Shown one piece after another: positions 42,355-49,695 of a DNA stretch of 64,000 nucleotides; the first letter of the stretch is position 1, and the number at the start of each line of letters is the position of its first letter. The notes beneath the pieces were generated by a model that was not told the origin of the DNA, ran no database searches, and saw nothing but the letters and a program-made list of their open reading frames with translations. The translations under genes and the position numbers were made by a program. This DNA comes from Woeseiaceae bacterium. GTDB lineage: Bacteria; Pseudomonadota; Gammaproteobacteria; Steroidobacterales; Woeseiaceae. The stretch lies in the NCBI GenBank assembly GCA_021773035.1, contig JAJFKU010000055.1, positions 55,136-119,135 on the forward strand, given 5' to 3'.

Positions 42355-43497
42355 TCAGTCGAATATCCTGTGGTCGACCCCGTACTGTTGCAGCGCGTCG
42401 TCGTCCAGTTCGACGCCAAGTCCCGGGCCCTCCGGTACGTAAGCAAAGGGCGGCTCCAGTCGTAGCGGCGATTTCAGCAAATCATGAGATCGAATCGAGC
42501 GCCCGAAGATATCGCCGGGCCAGACACAGCTCTTTGCCGCAATGCTCTGGTGTATGTACATCGCTTCCAGGATACCCAGGTCGACCTCCGAGCCGTGCCA
42601 GCAGAATTTGTTGGCCGCCGATACGATCGCATCCATCTGCCGGAACTTCGCCGGCCCCGCGTTCAGGTTGTAGCCGTCGACGCTGCGATGTTCCACTGTG
42701 TTGATTACGTCATGTACACGCTGCCCCTGATAGACATAGGGCAGGCTGATGTGCTGCACTATCTTTACGCTGGTGAAATTACGCAGATCAGCATAGTCGA
42801 GGTACATCCACTTAGGCAACGGGTCCTCAATCACCAGCACGTTTCCTACTTCTTCGAGGCCTCGCAGTATTTCTTTCGCCTCACCCATATTCTCCCAGCG
42901 TTCATTGGGATCGAATATGACCTTCATGCCCGGCGCGTGACTGGCAATTTCTTCGCACCAGCCAACGACGTCGTCATCGAGGTCGCATTTGAATTTGATG
43001 CAGTGATAGCCGGCCTGCTGGTACTGCCGCGTCCATTCGCCCACCTCGTCAATCTTCCGGTGGCTGGACCAGGCCCCGACGTTCACGCGTTCGCGAACTT
43101 TGCCGCCCAGTAGTTGATACAGCGGGAGATTGTGCGTTTTTGCAAAGGCATCCCAAATGGCGCATTCGAACCCATCATAAGCCCGGCTGAGCGGCACCGG
43201 CAGATTCTGCAGGCTGAAACCGGTGATGTCCGCGCCGATCAGGCCATTACAAATGTCTTCGATCTGCTGCCAGTTGTGGTCACGGTAAAACTCCCCGAGC
43301 CCTAGTACACCGTTCGCGAGCTCCATTTTGAGAATGAGCTTCGGCAGCTGGTCGAACTGAACGCTCCAGCCGGATTTCGCTCCGACGGGGAGCATATGCA
43401 GCGGCTTGTCCAGCCCCTCGGAGTTAATCACCGCCGGTTTTGCCGGCACGATAACTTCTGTGAATTCAAACGATTTTATTGTTGTGGTATTTGACAC
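42355..43497 (-). CDS. Enolase-superfamily sugar-acid dehydratase (MR/MLE family)
   Basis: 380 residues, first gene of the operon. (beta/alpha)7-barrel signature residues: KFKCD (K168, K170), metal-binding Asp in FDPNERW (D196) and Glu in VIEDPL (E224). The expected third acidic ligand after the next strand appears as VQH (H249), and WHGSE (H301, E304) may supply a catalytic dyad. It is unlike E. coli DgoD at these positions. With DgoK/DgoA downstream it probably dehydrates galactonate or a related acid to 2-keto-3-deoxygalactonate. GTG start, weak ribosome-binding site. Confidence 0.85.
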   Translation of the reverse strand: MSNTTTIKSFEFTEVIVPAKPAVINSEGLDKPLHMLPVGAKSGWSVQFDQLPKLILKMELANGVLGLGEFYRDHNWQQIEDICNGLIGADITGFSLQNLPVPLSRAYDGFECAIWDAFAKTHNLPLYQLLGGKVRERVNVGAWSSHRKIDEVGEWTRQYQQAGYHCIKFKCDLDDDVVGWCEEIASHAPGMKVIFDPNERWENMGEAKEILRGLEEVGNVLVIEDPLPKWMYLDYADLRNFTSVKIVQHISLPYVYQGQRVHDVINTVEHRSVDGYNLNAGPAKFRQMDAIVSAANKFCWHGSEVDLGILEAMYIHQSIAAKSCVWPGDIFGRSIRSHDLLKSPLRLEPPFAYVPEGPGLGVELDDDALQQYGVDHRIFD

Positions 43498-43567
43498 TCG
43501 ACAGCTTTTCCTCGCAGTTTGAAGACCGGGATATCGTCGTAAACGATTGATAGAAATTGTTTTAGCA

Positions 43568-43583
43568 AAAATACTAGAATTTT
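43568..43583. promoter_or_regulatory. Near-perfect AT-rich palindrome upstream of the glycan operon
   Basis: AAAATACTAGAATTTT: seven of eight half-site pairs match around a CTAG centre. It lies about 70 bases before the dehydratase start, in the only intergenic region of the operon. A related ACTAGAAATT string occurs upstream of the RpiR gene near 44550. Possible operator for that regulator. Confidence 0.4.
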
Positions 43584-43587
43584 CTTA

Positions 43588-43605
43588 TTTTGCAACACTT
43601 TTATT
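43588..43605 (-). promoter_or_regulatory. Shared 18-nt motif, copy 1 (glycan operon)
   Basis: Plus-strand text TTTTGCAACACTTTTATT. It matches the copy at 53572 at 16 of 18 positions and the copy at 49496 at 13 of 18. All three lie upstream of minus-strand genes and in the same orientation relative to them. Candidate binding site of the neighbouring RpiR regulator. Confidence 0.45.
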
Positions 43606-43621
43606 CGCGAAACACCATTTT

Positions 43622-44509
43622 TCAGTCGCCGATAGGCTGACCGGGCACCAGGCCGTGGACGGCGGTAACGGCAGACCGGATGAGTTTGAGGTTGTCCTTG
43701 GAGCGGTCACCCATTTTGACTGCGACGTTATGCGCCAGACTATCGAGCACAAACAACTGCGCGTAACGAACGGGAGACGGCTGGTAGTAGGGAACATTGA
43801 CGTCCTTGAGCGGAACATTCAGACACAGATTCGCGCTGCCTCCCAGCAGGCTGCCGGCAGGTGCAATAGCGATCGTTTTGCAATTCTGGCCCTGCGCCAA
43901 CTCGATGCAGTCCAGCAGTGCTCGCGGCTTACCCGTCGATGACACGATCAGGACAACGTCCTCTTCGGTGCAGGTAATCGCCGTCATCCGCTGCATGTAG
44001 CTGTCCGAATATGCCCAGCAGTTCAGGCTGAGGCGGGAAAACCGGTTTTGCGCCTCGCTTGCGATCGCAGCAGACGATCCACCGAGCCCGTAGATCATAA
44101 TGCGGCGGCTGTGCGCGATGGTATTGACGGCTTCCGACAGCTGATCCTTGTCAAGGTCGGTAATGGTTTGATCGATGAGCTTTACAATGCCCTGGCGAAG
44201 CGGATCCAGAAACGACCCCTTCGCCGCTTCCGGCGAATTGACGGAGGGTGAGTCCCGAAAAGCCTGCTCCACCGCCAGGTCCTGTGCGAGCCGCATTTTC
44301 AGGTCCTTAAAACCTTCGAAACCGACATTTCGGCAAAATCTGACCACGGTCGGCTGACTGATACCGACGCTGCGGGCGATTTTCCCGAGGCTGGACGACG
44401 CGAACGCATGCGGGTTCTCGAGCAGGTGCATGGCGATCTGCCGTTCAGATTTGCTTAGATGATCCAGCTGCCCACGAATTCCATCCATGAGGTGTAAATC
44501 GATTTTCAT
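43622..44509 (-). CDS. MurR/RpiR-family transcriptional regulator
   Basis: 295 residues. N-terminal RpiR helix-turn-helix (SSLGKIARSVGISQPTVVRF, about residues 38-58) and a SIS sugar-phosphate-binding domain (RRIMIYGLGGSSAAIASEAQ; EDVVLIVSSTGKPRALLDCI). Such regulators sense a phosphosugar intermediate, here plausibly a KDGal-pathway phosphate. AGGAG lies six bases before the ATG. It sits between the operon and the symporter, each with its own upstream gap, so it probably controls both sides. Confidence 0.93.
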   Translation of the reverse strand: MKIDLHLMDGIRGQLDHLSKSERQIAMHLLENPHAFASSSLGKIARSVGISQPTVVRFCRNVGFEGFKDLKMRLAQDLAVEQAFRDSPSVNSPEAAKGSFLDPLRQGIVKLIDQTITDLDKDQLSEAVNTIAHSRRIMIYGLGGSSAAIASEAQNRFSRLSLNCWAYSDSYMQRMTAITCTEEDVVLIVSSTGKPRALLDCIELAQGQNCKTIAIAPAGSLLGGSANLCLNVPLKDVNVPYYQPSPVRYAQLFVLDSLAHNVAVKMGDRSKDNLKLIRSAVTAVHGLVPGQPIGD

Positions 44510-44607
44510 AGCTTGCTCCTGCCCTACTCACTCAATAATGCAAAACTAAACTAGAAATTGGAAGTTCAAAACTGTTAGCGGACTACAGTCCCGCCGTTAT
44601 TGGCCGG

Positions 44608-46392
44608 CTATTGGCTGGCAACCCGGTACCAGCGGGATTTCAGGACGCCGGCGAATACCAGCGCTCCGACTAGCAAGGCACCACCGAGCATCCGGTTGCC
44701 GTAGAGCAGCGCACCGATCCCGAACAGCGCGGAGTAGACCGCCCCCACGCCCGCGAGGACACAGGTGAACTGCACGCCCAGGGATGCGGCGGCCCCGGGA
44801 GCCGGCTTCGTTTCTACGGATAGTTCTTCTTCCAGAGCAGCCACGACCGGGCGCCAGCCCGACCCCGGCGGTCGTACCAGGCGGTAGAAATTTCTTAACA
44901 CCAACGCCTCGGTACTCGGCCCGAAAATCGCAACGGATACCCAGCAAAATGTAGTAACGCCGACTGTTATCAGCAGTTTCTCCCAGCTCAGCAAAGTTTG
45001 AAACGCGCCAAGTTCGAGTATCAGGCTGGTCAGAAACGAAACCACCATGGCCGTGATCTCGCTCCACGCGTTGATGCGCCACCAGAACCACCGCAGTATG
45101 AACAGCAATCCGGTCCCCGCCCCGATCGACAGCAGAATATGAAAAGCCTGCAACGCGTTCGACAGTGCCAGCGCCAGGGTGCAGGCGAGCACCATGATCA
45201 ACACCGTGCAATAGCGGCCGGCCTGTACATAATGTCGTTCGTCGGCTTCCGGCCGGATGAAACGCCGGTACACGTCGTTTATGACATATGACGCACCGAG
45301 GTTCAGGCTGGTCGAGATCGTCGACATATAGGCGGCGATCAAAGAGGCGACGACAAGGCCCAGCAGACCGGACGGCAGGAAAGTCAGCATCGCCGGATAC
45401 GCGAGATCGTGCTGAATAACCGACGGGTCGATATCGGGAAAAGCGGCACTGAGGCTCTCAAGATCCGGAAAAACAATCAGCGATGCGAGTGCTACAAGAA
45501 TCCACGGCCAGGGCCGCAGCGCGTAGTGTACAAAATTGAAAAACATAACGGCGCCGAGCGCATGGGTTTCATTCCTGGCTGCCAGCATTCTCTGGGCAAC
45601 ATAACCGCCACCACCGGGCTCCGAACCGGGATACCAGACGCTCCACCACTGCACGGCGAGCGGAATCAGCAGCAGCGGCACGTATTGGCCCGGGTCGTGC
45701 AGGTCGGGAAAAAACGACAGTTTGTCGGCAACGTTGGGGTGAGAAAGCATGGCACCAAGTCCGCCGACCTCTGGGTGCTCAAGTGCAGCCATCGCCGCAA
45801 TCACAGCACCGGCCATCGCGAGAATGAACAATACGAAGTCCGTTAGCAGCACACCCAGGAAACCACCGATCGCGCTGAAGATGACCGTGACAGTGCCTGC
45901 TATCAGCACCGTCTGTAACGGCGTGAGGCCGAGAATAACGGCGCCGAACTTTATTGCCGCCAGCGTCACGGCGGCCATGATAAGGACATTGAAAAATACG
46001 CCGAGATACACCGCGCGAAAGCCACGCAGAAAGGCGGCCGCCTTGCCGCTGTAGCGCAGCTCGTAGAATTCGATATCGGTGTTAACGGCGGAACGTCGCC
46101 AGAGGCGGGCGAATACGAATGTCGTCAGCATGCCGGTCAACAGGAACGCCCACCAGACCCAGTTCCCGGAAACGCCGTCACGCCGTGTTATGTCCGCAAC
46201 CAGGTTGGGCGTGTCGGTGGAGAATGTCGTCGCCACCATCGACATTCCGAGTAACCACCACGGCATGTTGCGGCCGGACAAAAAATAGGCCGCCGAATTC
46301 TTGCTCGCCGCCTTGCCCGCGTAGATGCCGATACCGAGTGTCAGCAGCATGAAGAAGGCGACTATGCCCCAATCGAGCAGCGATACACTCAC
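44608..46392 (-). CDS. Sodium:solute symporter family (SSS) sugar transporter
   Basis: 594 residues with about 14 hydrophobic segments. Features: YFLSGRNMPWWLLGMSMVAT in TM1, a TDFVLF/AMAGAVI region, WWSVWYPGSEPGGGGYVAQR, and TM8 SLIAAYMSTISTSLNLGASY with the Na+-site serines. Resembles Na+-coupled sugar symporters. It is the likely inner-membrane importer for sugars released by the periplasmic sulfatases and GH109-like enzyme. GTG start behind GGGAGAA. Confidence 0.92.
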   Translation of the reverse strand: MSVSLLDWGIVAFFMLLTLGIGIYAGKAASKNSAAYFLSGRNMPWWLLGMSMVATTFSTDTPNLVADITRRDGVSGNWVWWAFLLTGMLTTFVFARLWRRSAVNTDIEFYELRYSGKAAAFLRGFRAVYLGVFFNVLIMAAVTLAAIKFGAVILGLTPLQTVLIAGTVTVIFSAIGGFLGVLLTDFVLFILAMAGAVIAAMAALEHPEVGGLGAMLSHPNVADKLSFFPDLHDPGQYVPLLLIPLAVQWWSVWYPGSEPGGGGYVAQRMLAARNETHALGAVMFFNFVHYALRPWPWILVALASLIVFPDLESLSAAFPDIDPSVIQHDLAYPAMLTFLPSGLLGLVVASLIAAYMSTISTSLNLGASYVINDVYRRFIRPEADERHYVQAGRYCTVLIMVLACTLALALSNALQAFHILLSIGAGTGLLFILRWFWWRINAWSEITAMVVSFLTSLILELGAFQTLLSWEKLLITVGVTTFCWVSVAIFGPSTEALVLRNFYRLVRPPGSGWRPVVAALEEELSVETKPAPGAAASLGVQFTCVLAGVGAVYSALFGIGALLYGNRMLGGALLVGALVFAGVLKSRWYRVASQ

Positions 46393-46424
46393 GACGGTTC
46401 TCCCGGTTATCGTACGTAGTGGAT

Positions 46425-46452
46425 CGCGCGCCGCGCATTTGCTCGGCGCGCG
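46425..46452 (-). terminator. GC-rich hairpin between TonB receptor and symporter
   Basis: Perfect 9-bp stem (46425-46433 with 46444-46452) and 10-nt loop, 44 bases after the receptor stop and 33 before the symporter start. No T-run follows, so it may be a weak terminator, attenuator or mRNA-stabilising element that separates expression of receptor and symporter. Confidence 0.45.
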
Positions 46453-46495
46453 GCACCGGTTCTACAGCTTGTCTGGTCTACGCGGTTGGCGTTTT

Positions 46496-49354
46496 TCAAA
46501 AATTGTACCTGAGACCGAGAGAGATTTGGCTTTCGTCATCCGTATTGAGACCGAATTGCTCCGGCACACCCAGCCAGAGCTGGCGGCGGAAGTCGTTGAT
46601 GTTCTTCCACAGGAAGTTCACCTGCAGCTGCTCCGTCATGTCGTAGGCCATGCTGAAGTCCCAGCGGTTGAGCGCATTGGAATAAATCTTCTGGTATTCC
46701 GGCGCCCGCAGCGGGAAGAAGCCCTTGACCGTTTCGCCGCGCCAACTGACCGCGAGGCGTGACTGGAATCTTTCTCCGTCATAGTACAGCGCGACATTGA
46801 AGTTATGCGGCGTGATGTTGGTGAAGAAGTCCGTATACGGGGTGTCGGGATCGTCATCGATCTTCGAATCGACATAGGTATAGTTCATCGTCGTACCGAA
46901 GCCACTCCACCATCCAGGCAGAAAATCGAAGTGATGCTGATACGCGGCTTCGAAACCGCTCATTTTGTGAACACCGTCCAGATTAATCGGAGAGCTGACC
47001 TCGATCGGGTCACGCGGCGCAGTCGGGTCGCCGGGATCTATCGGTTCGAGCACCACCTCACCCGTTTCGGGGTCGATGTAGGGTGTTAGTTCGTTTTTAA
47101 TCTGGCCGTTAATTTCACGATAGAAAACCCCGGCTGACAGAAGCGCTCCATTGGTGAAATACCACTCCAGCGAGACGTCCGCACCGTCAGCCGTTTGTGC
47201 CTCGAGATTCGGGTTTCCGGTCGTCCCACCGGACAATTCTCCGTCGCCGTTAAAGCTCAGCGCCTGGTTCGAACGCAGCTGGCCCAGGCCCGGGCGAACC
47301 ATGGTCTGAAACGCGGCGGCGCGCAACTTGAGTTCGGGGGTGAAATTCAGGCTCAGGTTGATGGATGGCAGCACTTCCGTGTAGGTATTTTCTACTGTGA
47401 AAGCGGCCAGCTCACCGCTCGGCTGCGTCTGGAAACCATCCGAGGTTGTTTTCGTACTTACGACGCGAACACCTGCGTTACCGGTCACGAAGTCGCCGCG
47501 ACGCCCGAAGCGGGTCATGATGTATCCGGCATGGACTTCTTCGTTGATCTCATAGGAACCGCCAAGGTTGAGTGGCGGGTCGGCGAATTGCTGGGAATTA
47601 ACGTTGGCGCCGGAACCGAAATCTGCGATCCAGTCCGTCGGAACACCTACCGGGATCGTCGGCGTTATCCAGTTACGCGGAATATCTCCGCCAAGCTCGC
47701 GCAGGTGTCGTTCACCACTGCCATAGGCAAGGCCATACAGATTTTCGAATGAGGTGATCGGGTCGTTACGACCCGGTAAACCGGCCGTCACATTCTTGTT
47801 GCGACGCTCTCGCTCCAGCGTCTGGTCGGCGAATCGATAGCCGAATTTGATGCTGCGAAAGAAGTCCGAACCGAGGTCGTATTCCACATCGATGTTCGCA
47901 ACGCTCAGGTCCGATTCATCATCCCGGGCATCGCGGCCGATCTGGCGGAGTCTCCAGGCATCGGGATCGGTCGGGTCGAAATCTGCAAACTGCACACTCG
48001 GTAGTCCGCCACCGGGAGCGAAATCGAAATAGACGTCCGGCGTAAACCCGCCGCCGGTAGCCGTAGCGGATTCGAATTGCGCATTGTTCGACAAGAAGTT
48101 GGTTTCGCCGTCGAGGAACGCGAGGCTGAAGTCTACATCCCAGGGACCTCGGGTCCATTCAATGGTGCCCGCCAGGTTCAGAGATTCACCGTCGGTCGAA
48201 TCCCAACGCGAAGCACTACGCGTTGCGATGTTGTTCAGCGTGCCGCGAACAAATGACGGAACAGCGACAAACGAATCGCTGTCCGCGTCGTACATCGTCA
48301 CGCCGTCGTGTTGCGTGAATTCGAAATCGGCGGCATTGATCCGCCGGTTATGTGTCGACAGGAGCCGTAGCTCATCGCGGTCTCTCTCGTTTGTATCGAA
48401 TCTGTAGGTGGCCTCGATCTTGAAATTCAGTTCGGCGCTCGGTTCAAAACCGAACGCGGCACTCAGGAAACCGCGTTCGATGTCCCGCGTTTCGCTGTCG
48501 TTGTAGAGATTGCCCGGGAACATGATGGCATCATCGGCAACCGGCGCCGCGGCCGAGCCGACGCTTTCGCCCGCATCGCCGTCGCCGTCTATGTCCAGAC
48601 CATGGTTGTGGTGCGCACGCCAACGCACGCCTACATTGAAGCCGGAGCCGATACGCTCGTGACGCAGGCTATAGTCGGTGTAGGAACCGGAGAGAAGAAA
48701 CCCAAGGCGCTTGCCGCTGTCTGTTTCCCAGGAGTTGCCGACGAAGGCCGATGCGAAAGGCGCATAGTCTTTGCCGTAGTCGTAGTAGGTCTCACGCACG
48801 GTAGCGCTGGCAGTAAAACCTTTCAGTCGCGTGGGATTGCGGGTAATCAAACGGATAGTACCGGCGAGACCACCTTCTACATGGTCTGCCGCCGGTGATT
48901 TGAAGACCTTGATGCCGGAAACCAGGGATGCCGGAAGGCTACTGATGGCCGCGTCACGGCCACCACTGCCGGTGCTGTTACCGTTGAGCTCGACCCGCAC
49001 CGGGCTGGCGCCCGGAGCCGTCTGGATACCGCGAATAAATGCCGTGCCGCCTTCTCCGCCGGGCGTAAAACCGACGTTGATGCCAGTCAGGCGTTGCAGC
49101 GCCTCGGAGATATTATTATCGGGCAGTTTGCCGATATCCTCGGCGCTTAGCGCCTCCATAACCTGCTCGGACTCCCGCTTGGTTCTCAGCGCCTGTACCA
49201 GGCTGTCCCGGTAACCGCTGACGATGATCTCGTCCATCGGCACACCGTCGTCCGCCGACGCGTTGCTGTCGTCCTGCGCCAGCGCCGTCGAGCCGCTTGT
49301 CAGCAGCAAGAAAGTCGCGATCCAGGTTGCTCCCCGCAATTGTGTTTTCGTCAT
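46496..49354 (-). CDS. TonB-dependent outer-membrane receptor
   Basis: 952 residues from ATG 49354. Signal peptide (ATWIATFLLLTSGSTALAQ), then a plug domain (EALSAEDIGKLPDNNISEAL; TAFIRGI) and a 22-strand-type barrel ending in the aromatic SLGLRYNF. The DEIIVSGYRDSLVQAL start is the kind found in oligosaccharide receptors of Xanthomonas/Caulobacter. It probably imports an oligosaccharide across the outer membrane for the neighbouring operon. GAGAG precedes the start by about nine bases. Confidence 0.95.
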   Translation of the reverse strand: MTKTQLRGATWIATFLLLTSGSTALAQDDSNASADDGVPMDEIIVSGYRDSLVQALRTKRESEQVMEALSAEDIGKLPDNNISEALQRLTGINVGFTPGGEGGTAFIRGIQTAPGASPVRVELNGNSTGSGGRDAAISSLPASLVSGIKVFKSPAADHVEGGLAGTIRLITRNPTRLKGFTASATVRETYYDYGKDYAPFASAFVGNSWETDSGKRLGFLLSGSYTDYSLRHERIGSGFNVGVRWRAHHNHGLDIDGDGDAGESVGSAAAPVADDAIMFPGNLYNDSETRDIERGFLSAAFGFEPSAELNFKIEATYRFDTNERDRDELRLLSTHNRRINAADFEFTQHDGVTMYDADSDSFVAVPSFVRGTLNNIATRSASRWDSTDGESLNLAGTIEWTRGPWDVDFSLAFLDGETNFLSNNAQFESATATGGGFTPDVYFDFAPGGGLPSVQFADFDPTDPDAWRLRQIGRDARDDESDLSVANIDVEYDLGSDFFRSIKFGYRFADQTLERERRNKNVTAGLPGRNDPITSFENLYGLAYGSGERHLRELGGDIPRNWITPTIPVGVPTDWIADFGSGANVNSQQFADPPLNLGGSYEINEEVHAGYIMTRFGRRGDFVTGNAGVRVVSTKTTSDGFQTQPSGELAAFTVENTYTEVLPSINLSLNFTPELKLRAAAFQTMVRPGLGQLRSNQALSFNGDGELSGGTTGNPNLEAQTADGADVSLEWYFTNGALLSAGVFYREINGQIKNELTPYIDPETGEVVLEPIDPGDPTAPRDPIEVSSPINLDGVHKMSGFEAAYQHHFDFLPGWWSGFGTTMNYTYVDSKIDDDPDTPYTDFFTNITPHNFNVALYYDGERFQSRLAVSWRGETVKGFFPLRAPEYQKIYSNALNRWDFSMAYDMTEQLQVNFLWKNINDFRRQLWLGVPEQFGLNTDDESQISLGLRYNF

Positions 49355-49695
49355 TTTCGATGGCTCTCTGATGTTGTTGTGCCCCATGCCGGCTCGTCGT
49401 TAAGTCGACCAATGACCCGACAGGTTCAGGAATCGAACCCGCGTTCCCCCGACGATTAGGCTGTGCCCAAAAGGATATGAACATAAATTACATTATTTAA
49501 CAACCTTTTTGTTTTTTTGGGACAAAACGAACGGACAGGCATTGATTCGTCGACACGAGTGGCCGCAAACAGTGCCCTACGGCGGCTCTATGCTGTTGAT
49601 TTTATGTATTTATTTCCGGTCATTGCCGAACAGATGTCCGGCACTGCGAGCAGCGCGGATAATGTAGCGCCCGCGCTACTAATACGAAACTCTGC
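49355..49695. other. AT-rich gene-free region upstream of the TonB receptor
   Basis: 341 bases without a credible gene. It contains homopolymer T runs near 49506-49518, the shared 18-nt motif, and a small perfect palindrome (49664-49670 with 49673-49679) just past the metzincin stop that could end that transcript, though no T-run follows. An 84-residue plus-strand frame at 49517 runs into the metzincin gene antisense and is rejected. Confidence 0.7.
49496..49513 (-). promoter_or_regulatory. Shared 18-nt motif, copy 2 (TonB receptor)
   Basis: Plus-strand text TTTAACAACCTTTTTGTT, 14 of 18 matches to the copy at 53572, sharing CAAC and the T-run. It is also preceded by TACATTATT, as is the 53572 copy. 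Lies 142 bases before the receptor start. Confidence 0.4.
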
